This document shows, in pieces, positions 48,129 to 56,142 of a stretch of 64,000 bases of DNA. The notes under the pieces are model-generated. The model made no database searches and was not told where the DNA came from. It saw only the letters and a list, made by a program, of their open reading frames with translations. Source of the DNA: Thalassotalea ponticola (lineage in GTDB: Bacteria > Pseudomonadota > Gammaproteobacteria > Enterobacterales > Alteromonadaceae). Numbering within the stretch: position 1 is the first letter of the stretch; each line of letters starts with the position of its first letter. The stretch spans positions 806,001 to 870,000 of the forward strand of contig NZ_CP166871.1 of the NCBI RefSeq assembly GCF_041379045.1, in the 5' to 3' direction. The position numbers were made by a program, and so were the translations under genes.

Positions 48129-48941
48129 ATGCACATCGATGTAATTTTAAATGATGTAAAACAACAGCTTTGCAACGGCAACTCAAGCGCTGTCGTGAAA
48201 ATAGATAAATCTTGGACTCAAGGACGAACCGTGTTTGGCGGTTTGTCAGCGGCGATAACTTACCAAGCAATCGCCGCGCATCTCACCGGTGACCGATTAT
48301 TGCGCTCATTGTCAACGAGCTTTGTCGGACCGATAAAAGCTGGCGTTGATATTTGCATTGAGGTAGAGGTTCTGCGCAGCGGTAAAAACGTCACTCAAGT
48401 GATGGCCAAAGCAGTGCAGGACAACAGTGTATGCCTAACCTGCTTGGCCAGTTTTGGCGTTGAAAGGGCGTCAAAAATTGTGGTTCAAAGCAAGGATTCT
48501 CATCCTCACAACGCGCCGAAGAAGGCCAACTTTATTCCACAAATACCCAAGATTGTACCCAACTTTTTACGTCATTTTGATTTGGCTTTAGTCGAAGGGA
48601 AAATGCCATTTCGGGCCAGTGAACAATCAAACCTGTTTGGCTGGATGCGCTTTTCCAAGGCTCCTAACGCGGTAACCGACGCTCACCTAGTTGCTCTCAT
48701 CGACAGTTGGCCTCCCGCGGTATTACAAATGTTGCGCTGGCCTGCGCCGGCCAGTAGCCTCAGTTGGAATTTAGAGTTTATTCATCCGCATCGCACATTT
48801 GCCTGTGACGCTTGGTTTGCCTATCAAGTAAACACCCGACAAGCCGCTGATGGATACGCCCATACCGAAGCCAATATCTGGGATCAAAACGGCGACTTAA
48901 TCGCCATCTCTCGTCAAGTGGTGACGGTATTTGATGGCTGA
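48129..48941 (+). CDS. acyl-CoA thioesterase-like protein (double hotdog)
   Basis: 270 residues from ATG 48129; ATG 48123 and TTG 48114 are alternatives because the ribosome site is weak. It resembles the TesB/Acot13-like thioesterase families with two hotdog domains: WTQGRTVFGGLSAAITYQAI and RSLSTSFVGPIKAGVDICIE in the first, and LSWNLEFIHPHRTFACDAWF with YAHTEANIWDQNGDLIAISR in the second. It should hydrolyse acyl-CoA. Downstream of the hydrolase gene on the same strand. Confidence 0.82.
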   Translation: MHIDVILNDVKQQLCNGNSSAVVKIDKSWTQGRTVFGGLSAAITYQAIAAHLTGDRLLRSLSTSFVGPIKAGVDICIEVEVLRSGKNVTQVMAKAVQDNSVCLTCLASFGVERASKIVVQSKDSHPHNAPKKANFIPQIPKIVPNFLRHFDLALVEGKMPFRASEQSNLFGWMRFSKAPNAVTDAHLVALIDSWPPAVLQMLRWPAPASSLSWNLEFIHPHRTFACDAWFAYQVNTRQAADGYAHTEANIWDQNGDLIAISRQVVTVFDG

Positions 48942-49037
48942 TGTTGGGAAAATAGCCTGACTCGTGCTATACGTGTATCCACGTCTTATTGCCAACGGCA
49001 ATTTTTAGCCGAAGAGAACGGGTTACCGAAGATAGCT

Positions 49038-49577
49038 ATGAAACATTGGTTTATTGTCAGTTTGTTAATCAGCCTATTTTCGTGCACATCTGTGCCGGAA
49101 AACGTTAAACCCGTCGATAATTTTGATTTGAGCAAATACCTTGGCACCTGGTATGAAATCGCTCGCCTAGATCATTCGTTTGAGCGAAATATGAATCAAG
49201 TTAGCGCCAATTACGCGATTGCCGATGATAAAAGTGTGATCGTACTCAATCGAGGTTTTGACACAAAAAAGCAGGCGTGGCGTCAGTCAAAAGGACAGGC
49301 GGTTTTTGTTGATAACAGCTCTATTGGACATTTAAAAGTATCGTTTTTTGGTCCCTTTTACAGTTCTTATGTCATTTTTTACCTAGATGCTGATTATCAA
49401 TATGCCTTTGTCAGTGGGTACAATCACGACTATTTATGGCTGCTCAGCAGACAGCCACAGGTGCCAGAGTCAATCAAGCAAAAATTTATTCAGATGAGTG
49501 CGAATTTGGGTTTCGCCACTGAGCAATTAATTTGGGTTGAACACCGAGCTCAGCAGTTAAAATTTACCGTTAATTAA
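49038..49577 (+). CDS. blc: outer-membrane lipocalin (Blc family)
   Basis: 179 residues. Lipoprotein signal ending LISLFSC (Cys about 16). The lipocalin signature is YLGTWYEIARLDHSFERNM (about 35-53), with VIVLNRGFDTKK, LKVSFFGPFYSSYVIFYLD and LWLLSRQP as in bacterial Blc. It binds fatty acids or lysophospholipids and is linked to envelope stress. It lies upstream of the fasciclin gene. Confidence 0.93.
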   Translation: MKHWFIVSLLISLFSCTSVPENVKPVDNFDLSKYLGTWYEIARLDHSFERNMNQVSANYAIADDKSVIVLNRGFDTKKQAWRQSKGQAVFVDNSSIGHLKVSFFGPFYSSYVIFYLDADYQYAFVSGYNHDYLWLLSRQPQVPESIKQKFIQMSANLGFATEQLIWVEHRAQQLKFTVN

Positions 49578-49763
49578 ATACTACTTGTCCGCCTTTTTTC
49601 ACGGCAGTAGAGCAGATGTGTTAACGCGGTGTATTTAGCGCGACCAGCTGACTAAGCGAATTGCTAAGTGTGGCTAAAAAACAAATCTATTCATGTTCTT
49701 AGTTGTCATTGGTCGCTTTATTTTTCACAGTTTAAGGCGGTCAAATCAAAATTGTTTAAAAAT

Positions 49764-49791
49764 TGATCCTTTTCAAAATCCTTCTAGTATT
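49764..49791 (+). promoter_or_regulatory. candidate ECF-sigma promoter before fasciclin gene
   Basis: TGATCC (49764-49769), exactly 16 bases, then AGTATT. It shares the -35 hexamer and spacing with the site before the sigma factor gene at 53519; the -10 is a partial match. It is 39 bp before the start codon. Confidence 0.45.
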
Positions 49792-49829
49792 GTATTGCGC
49801 GACACAATTTCATAACAGAGGAAAATAAG

Positions 49830-52529
49830 ATGAAGAGGATCAATAAGATCATTTTACCCGTGTTCCTGCTGTCTGTCATCACTGCGTGTGATAGCGACGG
49901 CGATAAAAAACATGTCATCATTGACTCAGACAAGTCAAATATTGTTGAAACCGCAATTGAAGCCGGCGAATTCACCACCTTGGTGGCTGCGTTAGAGGCG
50001 ACAGGTTTAGACGCAACGCTCGCAGATGAAAACGCCAGTTATACCGTATTTGCGCCCACTGATGATGCCTTTGAGTTACTCGGTGAAGACGTAGTCAATC
50101 AGTTGTTGAGTGACCCTGACACACTGACGCAAGTGTTGACGTATCACGTACTGGACTCGCAAGTAAATTCCAGTGCGGCTGTCGATGCTGCGGGCTCAAC
50201 GGTAACTACCGTTAATGGCGCTCCAATCGCTTTGTCATTAAGCGGCGATAACTTACTCGTCAATACTGTGACAGTCACCGCAACCGACATTGAAGCGAGT
50301 AACGGTGTCATTCACGTTCTCGACGCGGTACTGATGCCACCTGCCGCGATGGGTGAACCAACCGCCAACATCGTTGACACAGCTGTTGCCGCTGGCAACT
50401 TCACAACACTCGTTGCGGCGCTACAAGCAGCTGGGCTAGACACCCTGCTAGCCGACGAAAGTCAAACCTTTACTGTGTTCGCACCGACAGACGACGCGTT
50501 CGCTTTGTTTAGCGATGCAACGTTACAGGCGCTGTTAGCCGATAGCGACGCATTAACTGCCATTTTGACTCAACACGTTATCGCGGGAAGTGCCGTTGAT
50601 TCGGTGACCGCCTACACGTTAAACGGTCAATCAGCTGAGACAGCCTCAGGGGCCATGGTTGATATCAACATTAATCAAGCTGACGATGGTTTGTACATCA
50701 ATGGCGCTAAGGTTGTGGTGAAAGACATTTACACCACCAACGGCATTATTCACGTTATTGATACGGTACTCATTGGTGATGTAATGGTTCCGGCTCCGCA
50801 AGCGTCGATCACTGAGGTGGCGGCGTCGGTAAATGACTTTTCTACTCTCGTTGCGGCATTGCAAGCTTCGGGGCTGGACAGTGTGTTAGCTGATACCAAC
50901 AATAACTATACCGTGTTTGCGCCAACTAATGCGGCCTTTGACAAGTTGCCGGCCGGCACAGTTGAAGCGTTACTGAACGATACTGATGCCTTGGCGTCTA
51001 TTTTGCTGTACCACGTAGTTGAAGGTAAAGTTCAGTCAGATGCGGCCATTGGTGTTGCGCGTTCAGGTGACAATCAAGTGATGACCGTTAACGGTAACAA
51101 CGCGGCTCTGTCGTTTGTTGACGGTGCTTTGTATATTAATGGTGCAATGGTTGGCCCTGCTAATGTTCAGGCTAGTAACGGTGTCATTCACGTAATCGAC
51201 AACGTTATTTTACCTCCACAAATGAACGAAGCTACTGGTACTATCGTTGATGCAGCCCTCGGTGACGAAAATCTGTCAACACTTGTCGACGCCCTCACTG
51301 CAGCAGGTTTGGTGGATACGTTAGCAGACGAAAGTGCGACATTTACTGTTTTCGCACCAACTAATGATGCGTTTGCTGCCATCGACCCTGATGTGCTCGA
51401 TCAAATTTTGGCTGATAGTGATGCGTTAAACGCCTTGTTATTGCAACACGTGATAGCCGATGCAAGTTTGTCTTCTATCGATGCGTACGCTGCTAACGGT
51501 CAAATGGTTAGTACCGCATCAGGTGCTAAGATTGGTGTGGCTGTAGAGCCAGACACCGGTATTATCACTTTTGGTGGTGCCAAGGTTATTGTCAAAGATA
51601 TTTATACCACCAACGGCGTGATTCACGTTATCGATAGTGTGGTTGTAGGCGACTTAGAGTTACCTGAGCCACGCACTAGTCTTATTGATTTAGCTCGTGA
51701 AAACGGCAACTTTACTACCTTGCTTGCCGCCTTGGAAGCAACGGGTTTAGACGAAACCCTTGGAGACCTTGATGCAAGCTATACGGTATTCGCTCCAACC
51801 GATGACGCCTTTGCGTTATTACCAGAGGGCACCGTTCGCGCGCTATTAGAAGACAGTGATACGTTAACCAACATTTTGCTTTATCACGTGTTAGCTGGCA
51901 ATGTCGATTCAACCACTGCGTTAGAAGTGGCTGCATCGATGAGCAATCAAGTAGAAACGGCTAATTCGTCGAACTTGGCTCTGTCAACCGTTGACGGAAA
52001 ACTGTATGTCAATGGCGCCATGGTGCAAACCGCTGATGTGGTTGCTGACAATGGTACTATTCACGTTGTTGACCGAGTTATCTTGCCTCAAGATTCGACC
52101 GACAGCACCGACAAAACCATTGCCGAAATTGCGGTGGCTACCGGTAATTTGTCTACCTTAGTTAGTGCGGTATCTGCTGCCGGCTTGGTCGACGCATTAA
52201 GCGATGAAAGTGCTACTTTCACCGTTTTTGCGCCAACTAATGCGGCATTTGAGGCGCTGCCTGATGGCACCTTGGAGGCTCTGTTAAATGATATTCCAGC
52301 GTTGACTGATATCTTAGAATTGCACGTGATCAGCGGCGCGGCCTTAACGGCAACGGATGCCTATGGTGCAAACGGTCAAATGGTGGAAACACTAGGCGGT
52401 GAAACAGTGACTTTCGGCATTGATGAAACGTCGCGGATGATTACCGTGTCAGGTGCTAAGGTGGTGTTAACCAACATTTATGCCAGTAATGGTGTGATTC
52501 ACGTTATCGACGCGGTGATCACTGAGTAG
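49830..52529 (+). CDS. lipoprotein with six fasciclin (FAS1) domains
   Basis: 899 residues. The lipobox VITAC gives Cys at about 20. Six FAS1 domains of about 140 residues follow without other modules. Each has the H1 motif (TVFAPTDDAF or TVFAPTNAAF) and ends in GVIHVIDxV. Domains 1, 3 and 5 share LTYHVL/LLYHVV-type sequences; domains 2, 4 and 6 share QHVIA...SVxAYxxNGQ and a VKDIYTTNGV block. This indicates a two-domain unit repeated three times. FAS1 proteins mediate adhesion; here probably displayed on the cell surface. Confidence 0.95.
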   Translation: MKRINKIILPVFLLSVITACDSDGDKKHVIIDSDKSNIVETAIEAGEFTTLVAALEATGLDATLADENASYTVFAPTDDAFELLGEDVVNQLLSDPDTLTQVLTYHVLDSQVNSSAAVDAAGSTVTTVNGAPIALSLSGDNLLVNTVTVTATDIEASNGVIHVLDAVLMPPAAMGEPTANIVDTAVAAGNFTTLVAALQAAGLDTLLADESQTFTVFAPTDDAFALFSDATLQALLADSDALTAILTQHVIAGSAVDSVTAYTLNGQSAETASGAMVDININQADDGLYINGAKVVVKDIYTTNGIIHVIDTVLIGDVMVPAPQASITEVAASVNDFSTLVAALQASGLDSVLADTNNNYTVFAPTNAAFDKLPAGTVEALLNDTDALASILLYHVVEGKVQSDAAIGVARSGDNQVMTVNGNNAALSFVDGALYINGAMVGPANVQASNGVIHVIDNVILPPQMNEATGTIVDAALGDENLSTLVDALTAAGLVDTLADESATFTVFAPTNDAFAAIDPDVLDQILADSDALNALLLQHVIADASLSSIDAYAANGQMVSTASGAKIGVAVEPDTGIITFGGAKVIVKDIYTTNGVIHVIDSVVVGDLELPEPRTSLIDLARENGNFTTLLAALEATGLDETLGDLDASYTVFAPTDDAFALLPEGTVRALLEDSDTLTNILLYHVLAGNVDSTTALEVAASMSNQVETANSSNLALSTVDGKLYVNGAMVQTADVVADNGTIHVVDRVILPQDSTDSTDKTIAEIAVATGNLSTLVSAVSAAGLVDALSDESATFTVFAPTNAAFEALPDGTLEALLNDIPALTDILELHVISGAALTATDAYGANGQMVETLGGETVTFGIDETSRMITVSGAKVVLTNIYASNGVIHVIDAVITE

Positions 52530-52638
52530 ATGTGGTGACCTAACCTAGGACTTATAAGGCCTACATATTGACCACAAATGTACTTACTGAGGCTTAAGCC
52601 AGGTTAGACACGACTCAGTAAATCGTAACAGATAAATT

Positions 52639-52666
52639 AAAAGCCCTCTGGTATTAGAGGGCTTTT
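52639..52666 (+). terminator. terminator of fasciclin gene
   Basis: Eleven-base perfect stem AAAAGCCCTCT/AGAGGGCTTTT with a six-base loop; the descending arm itself ends in T4. Confidence 0.85.
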
Positions 52667-52874
52667 GTGATCCGAGAGGGCGCTTTTAAAAACTTGTAAC
52701 CCCTTGCCAAGCCATAGGCTAACTATTCGCTAAAACGGGCTTGAAACACATGCTAAAACAGAGCCTGAGCTACTTAATGGGGCTGGTGTGGTCGATTTGT
52801 AAGCGGTTTATCGATCAAGCCATTGCGCTTTGTCACTATCGCCACAAAAATGACCGCTATAACTGTTGAACCAG

Positions 52875-52902
52875 TGATCAAACTCGATTGCGCTTGCGTA
52901 CT
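52875..52902 (+). promoter_or_regulatory. candidate ECF-sigma promoter before LON-domain gene
   Basis: TGATCA (52875-52880), 16-base spacer, CGTACT (52897-52902). It matches the TGATCC-N16-CGTAAG site of the sigma gene at nine of 12 hexamer positions, with identical spacing, 33 bp before the gene start. Confidence 0.45.
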
Positions 52903-52935
52903 AATTGACAGTACACAAAGGAGGCGCTCAGCGTT

Positions 52936-53514
52936 ATGAAAATACCCGTTTTTCCATTACCTGTTTATTTGTTGCCCGGCGGCGTTACGCGCTTGAGAAT
53001 TTTTGAGCAACGGTATTTAAACATGGTTAAAAACGCTCATTTAACAGACGGTTTTGTCATCGGTTTATACCGACCTCAACAATCGCCGTGTGTTGGCGAG
53101 TGGGGGAGTTGGGTAGAAATTTGTGATTTTCAACTAGGCAGCGACAATTTGCTGGTCATTGACGTCAAATGTCGTTCTCTGGTGCACTTGAGTCAGTTTG
53201 AACGAAACTTAGATAACCTATTGTTGGCGACAATGGCGAAAATCGATCACTGGCCACCTATTTCAGCTGGTACTCATGTTAAAATCTTTGCTGAGCAATT
53301 GCGCAAGCTGTTTTCACAAACCGATGAGCTCAGCCAGCTTTACAAGACAACCTATTTTGACCAGCCCAATTGGGTTTGCGCACGTTGGCTGGAGCTTTTT
53401 CCGATCAGCGTCGAAGAAAAAGACCACTTTGCTAAATCCTCCAGTGCTGACGATGTGGTTGACTTTTTAAGCTCGGTGATAATCGAGCAAAAAAACATCG
53501 AAAATCTCTCGTAA
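52936..53514 (+). CDS. LON peptidase N-terminal substrate-binding domain protein
   Basis: 192 residues containing only the LON N-terminal (PUA-like) domain: IPVFPLPVYLLPGGVTRLRIFEQRYLN near the start and VCARWLELFPISVEEK near the end, without ATPase or protease parts. Stand-alone proteins of this type are common in gammaproteobacteria, role unknown. GGAGG lies about ten bases before the ATG. It stands directly before the ECF sigma factor operon and may share its regulation. Confidence 0.85.
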   Translation: MKIPVFPLPVYLLPGGVTRLRIFEQRYLNMVKNAHLTDGFVIGLYRPQQSPCVGEWGSWVEICDFQLGSDNLLVIDVKCRSLVHLSQFERNLDNLLLATMAKIDHWPPISAGTHVKIFAEQLRKLFSQTDELSQLYKTTYFDQPNWVCARWLELFPISVEEKDHFAKSSSADDVVDFLSSVIIEQKNIENLS

Positions 53515-53518
53515 ATAT

Positions 53519-53546
53519 TGATCCGATCTTTTTCTAAAGCCGTAAG
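53519..53546 (+). promoter_or_regulatory. candidate autoregulated ECF-sigma promoter
   Basis: TGATCC (53519-53524), 16 bases, CGTAAG (53541-53546). From memory, RpoE/ChrR-type sigma factors of Rhodobacter and marine gammaproteobacteria use a TGATCC -35 and CGTA-like -10, and transcribe their own gene. Transcription would start near 53553, which argues against the ATG at 53556 as the start codon. Confidence 0.6.
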
Positions 53547-53642
53547 ACGTTCTAAATGTATAGCTTATCAGGGTTTTCTATGGCGTTAACTATGCTAACA
53601 TCAAGGTCATCAACTCAATTAAGATCGGCGAGATCAGTTTCG

Positions 53643-54209
53643 ATGACGGAAGAAATAGACCATCAGCAGCTAGTAACTTGGCTGATTGCGGTGGCAGAAA
53701 AGCGGGATAAAGTGGCATTCACTCACTTGTTCAAGTTCTTTGCCCCCAAAATCCAGCGCATAGCGACGAGTAAGTTCACCAATGAAGCACTGTCAAATGA
53801 AGTGGTGCAAGAAACCATGACCAATGTGTGGCGAAAAGCGCACTTATACAGTGCCGAGAAAGGGGCTCCCACGACGTGGGTTTATACGGTGATGAGAAAT
53901 GTCACCTTCGATTTATTGCGCAAGCAGAAATCGAAAAAAGAAGACAACTTAAGTGACGACATTTGGCCAATGGTCGAGGCAGCTCAGGTAGAAGAGCAAC
54001 CATTTGATGATCACTTGCAGTCGAAGCAAATTTTGGACTATTTGGATTTATTACCAGAAAATCAGAAACAAGTTATTAAAGGTTTCTATTTCATGGAAAT
54101 GTCGCAAGAGCAATTGGCTGAGCACCTTGATTTACCTTTGGGAACCGTCAAGTCTCGGTTGCGTCTAGCGTTGAACAAGCTACGCAAGCAGATTGGAGAA
54201 CAGTTATGA
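53643..54209 (+). CDS. ECF sigma factor, RpoE/ChrR-linked type
   Basis: 188 residues from ATG 53643 (MTEEIDHQQLVTWLIAVAEK); a frame extension to 53556 would start at the transcription start and looks non-native. Sigma region 2 (FTHLFKFFAPKIQRIATSKF, VVQETMTNVWRKAH, TWVYTVMRNVTFDLLRKQK) and region 4 (LPENQKQVIKGFYFMEMSQE, LPLGTVKSRLRLALNKLRKQ) are clear, with no other domain. In R. sphaeroides this type responds to singlet oxygen. Its stop overlaps the chrR-like start by 4 bases. Confidence 0.92.
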   Translation: MTEEIDHQQLVTWLIAVAEKRDKVAFTHLFKFFAPKIQRIATSKFTNEALSNEVVQETMTNVWRKAHLYSAEKGAPTTWVYTVMRNVTFDLLRKQKSKKEDNLSDDIWPMVEAAQVEEQPFDDHLQSKQILDYLDLLPENQKQVIKGFYFMEMSQEQLAEHLDLPLGTVKSRLRLALNKLRKQIGEQL

Positions 54210-54922
54210 TTAAACACCACCCATCAAATGAGTTGTTGCAGGCGTTTGTTAGTGGTGAGCTACCAGCGTCAATGTCTGCTGCAGTGGCGATGCACACTCA
54301 AATGTGCCAATGCTGCCAACAAGCAGTAAACGCTCAAACCGATGTCAATGCGCACCGTTTATTTGAACAGGATAAAGCCACGAAACAGGGCGCGTTTGAG
54401 TCGCAAGGGACCTTCGGTACCGACATTGCCAATTCAACATCAGATATGGCAGCTGATCTTGACATGATGGCGATGATTGACGAGATAACCTTGAGTGATG
54501 ATATTGCGGTTGATGTTCAGCAGGCGGTGAAAACCATTGATCTTGGCGGAAAAACAGTGGAACTACCCCGCGTGTTAACGAATATGCCTATGGGTAATGC
54601 AACTCGGTTAGGGAAACTAACCAGAGCTCGAATGGATCTTGAAGAAGGTGACATTCACGCCAGCTTATTGCACATTGATGCAGGGGGCGAAGTACCTGAA
54701 CACACCCATAAGGGCTATGAGGTAACCTTGCTACTCGAGGGCAGTTTCAGTGATGAAATGGGGAGTTATGAGAAGGGTGACTTTATTTTGTTGGACGCAG
54801 AGCACAAACACCATCCCAAAACTGAAGATGGCTGTCTGTGTTTTACCGTGGCTAATGATGCTCTGCATTTTACCCAAGGGTTGAACAAATTATTGAATCC
54901 GTTTGCGAGTTATCTGTATTAA
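54206..54922 (+). CDS. chrR: ChrR-type zinc anti-sigma factor with cupin domain
   Basis: 238 residues. The N-terminal zinc-binding anti-sigma domain shows HHPSNELLQAFVSGELPASM and MHTQMCQCC (HxxxCxxC). After an acidic linker, a C-terminal cupin (about 130-225) has GGEVPEHTHKGYEVTLLLEG and KGDFILLDAEHKHHP with metal-binding His. In Rhodobacter the cupin domain is needed for release of the sigma factor on singlet oxygen. ATG overlaps the sigma gene stop, so both are made in step. Confidence 0.93.
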   Translation: MIKHHPSNELLQAFVSGELPASMSAAVAMHTQMCQCCQQAVNAQTDVNAHRLFEQDKATKQGAFESQGTFGTDIANSTSDMAADLDMMAMIDEITLSDDIAVDVQQAVKTIDLGGKTVELPRVLTNMPMGNATRLGKLTRARMDLEEGDIHASLLHIDAGGEVPEHTHKGYEVTLLLEGSFSDEMGSYEKGDFILLDAEHKHHPKTEDGCLCFTVANDALHFTQGLNKLLNPFASYLY

Positions 54923-55003
54923 GAGAGGATGTCACTGGCCCTTTACTCATTTGCGTGACATCAATTGAGGCGCCCAGAGACTACAACTCGCATCGATGTG
55001 AAC

Positions 55004-55029
55004 AAGCCCGCATTTATTGCGGGCTTTTT
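55004..55029 (+). terminator. terminator of the sigma/anti-sigma operon
   Basis: Nine-base stem AAGCCCGCA/TGCGGGCTT with a five-base loop and T5, 80 bp after the chrR stop. Confidence 0.88.
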
Positions 55030-55129
55030 GATGGCCGAGTTTTCTCTGTTTCTATATCGCTTTTTTTTCAGAATAAGCAGTTTAGCACTGACCTCTCTGT
55101 CTTTATTGATAACAAAATGTGATTGCCAT

Positions 55130-55157
55130 TAATCTATACTAATAACTGACTCGTAAT
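55130..55157 (+). promoter_or_regulatory. degenerate ECF-sigma-like promoter before DUF523 gene
   Basis: TAATCT, 16 bases, CGTAAT: four of six and five of six matches to the 53519 site, at the same spacing, 40 bp before the start codon. It would place the photolyase operon in the regulon. Confidence 0.4.
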
Positions 55158-55197
55158 AAACGCTATAACGATTACAAACTTTAAGGTGGACACTATT

Positions 55198-56142
55198 ATG
55201 GCGACTCCAATTACTATCGGTATCAGTGCTTGTTTAGTCGGACAGCAAGTTCGCTTTGACTCAAGTGCGAAAACATCGCACTTTTGCGTGAAAGAGTTGG
55301 GAAAACACGTGCAATACAGAGCATTTTGTCCTGAAGTTGCAATCGGGCTTCCAGTTCCTAGACCGACGATTCGTCAAATAAAAAAAGACGATATGATCAT
55401 TGTTGCCAGACCTGATGGCAGTGGTGATGTGACTGAGGCGCTAGCTGAATACGGCAAGCGCGTAGCCAAAGTGGCAGAAAATTTTAGCGGCTATATTTTT
55501 TGTGCGAAAAGCCCAAGTTGTGGTATGGAGCGGGTCAAAGTGTATAGCGAGGATGGCAAAGGCTCGACTTCGGATGGTGTTGGCGCTTTTGCCAAAGAGG
55601 TGATGAAAGCCAACCCTTTATTACCCTGCGAAGAAAACGGTCGCTTAAACGACGCTTTGATCAGAGAAAACTTTGTGGCGCGGGTTTTTGCATACCGAGA
55701 TTGGCAACAATTAAACAAACGAGGCTTGTCAAAACACGCGTTGACCCAGTTTCACGCCCGTTACAAATACACCTTGATGAGCCATGATTTGATTGCTTAT
55801 AAGCAATTGGGGCGCTTACTTGCCGACGCGGATATCGAACTTGAGCAGATGGCATCGCAATACATCGCCGGATTGATGTCAGCGCTGAAAAAAATAGCCA
55901 CTCGCAAGAAGCATGCGAATACCTTACAACACTTACAAGGTTATTTTTCCAAAGAGTTAACATCTGAGCAAAAACAAGAGTTAGCTCAGCAGATCGACGA
56001 CTACCGCAACGGGGTGCTGCCGCTAATAGCACCTTTAACTTTGATCAAACACTATCAGCGAGAGTTTCCCAAGGATTACTTAGCCGAACAATTTTACTTA
56101 GATCCTTATCCAGCCGATCTCAAGTTGCGCTATGGTTACTAA
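55198..56142 (+). CDS. DUF523 and DUF1722 fusion protein (YbgA-like)
   Basis: 314 residues from ATG 55198 with AAGGTGG eight bases upstream; an in-frame GTG 12 bases earlier lies inside that ribosome site. The N-terminal DUF523 (about 8-150: ISACLVGQQVRFDSSAKTS, FCPEVAIGLPVPRPTIR, FCAKSPSCGMERV) carries conserved Cys, and the C-terminal DUF1722 (about 185-300: HARYKYTLMSHDLIAYKQLG) resembles E. coli YbgA, which neighbours phr. A thiouracil-desulfidase activity has been proposed for DUF523 proteins (from memory). It overlaps phrB by 11 bases. Confidence 0.9.
   Translation: MATPITIGISACLVGQQVRFDSSAKTSHFCVKELGKHVQYRAFCPEVAIGLPVPRPTIRQIKKDDMIIVARPDGSGDVTEALAEYGKRVAKVAENFSGYIFCAKSPSCGMERVKVYSEDGKGSTSDGVGAFAKEVMKANPLLPCEENGRLNDALIRENFVARVFAYRDWQQLNKRGLSKHALTQFHARYKYTLMSHDLIAYKQLGRLLADADIELEQMASQYIAGLMSALKKIATRKKHANTLQHLQGYFSKELTSEQKQELAQQIDDYRNGVLPLIAPLTLIKHYQREFPKDYLAEQFYLDPYPADLKLRYGY

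Larger units (their letters stand above)
52530..52935. other. intergenic stretch with terminator and candidate promoter
   Basis: About 405 bp. It contains the fasciclin terminator (52639-52666) and a TGATCA-N16-CGTACT site at 52875-52902. Nothing else was recognised. Confidence 0.5.

Noticed and set aside
53556..53642. 29-residue N-terminal extension of the ECF sigma factor
   Set aside because: It would begin at the predicted transcription start site, is unlike the family, and ATG 53643 gives the normal length.
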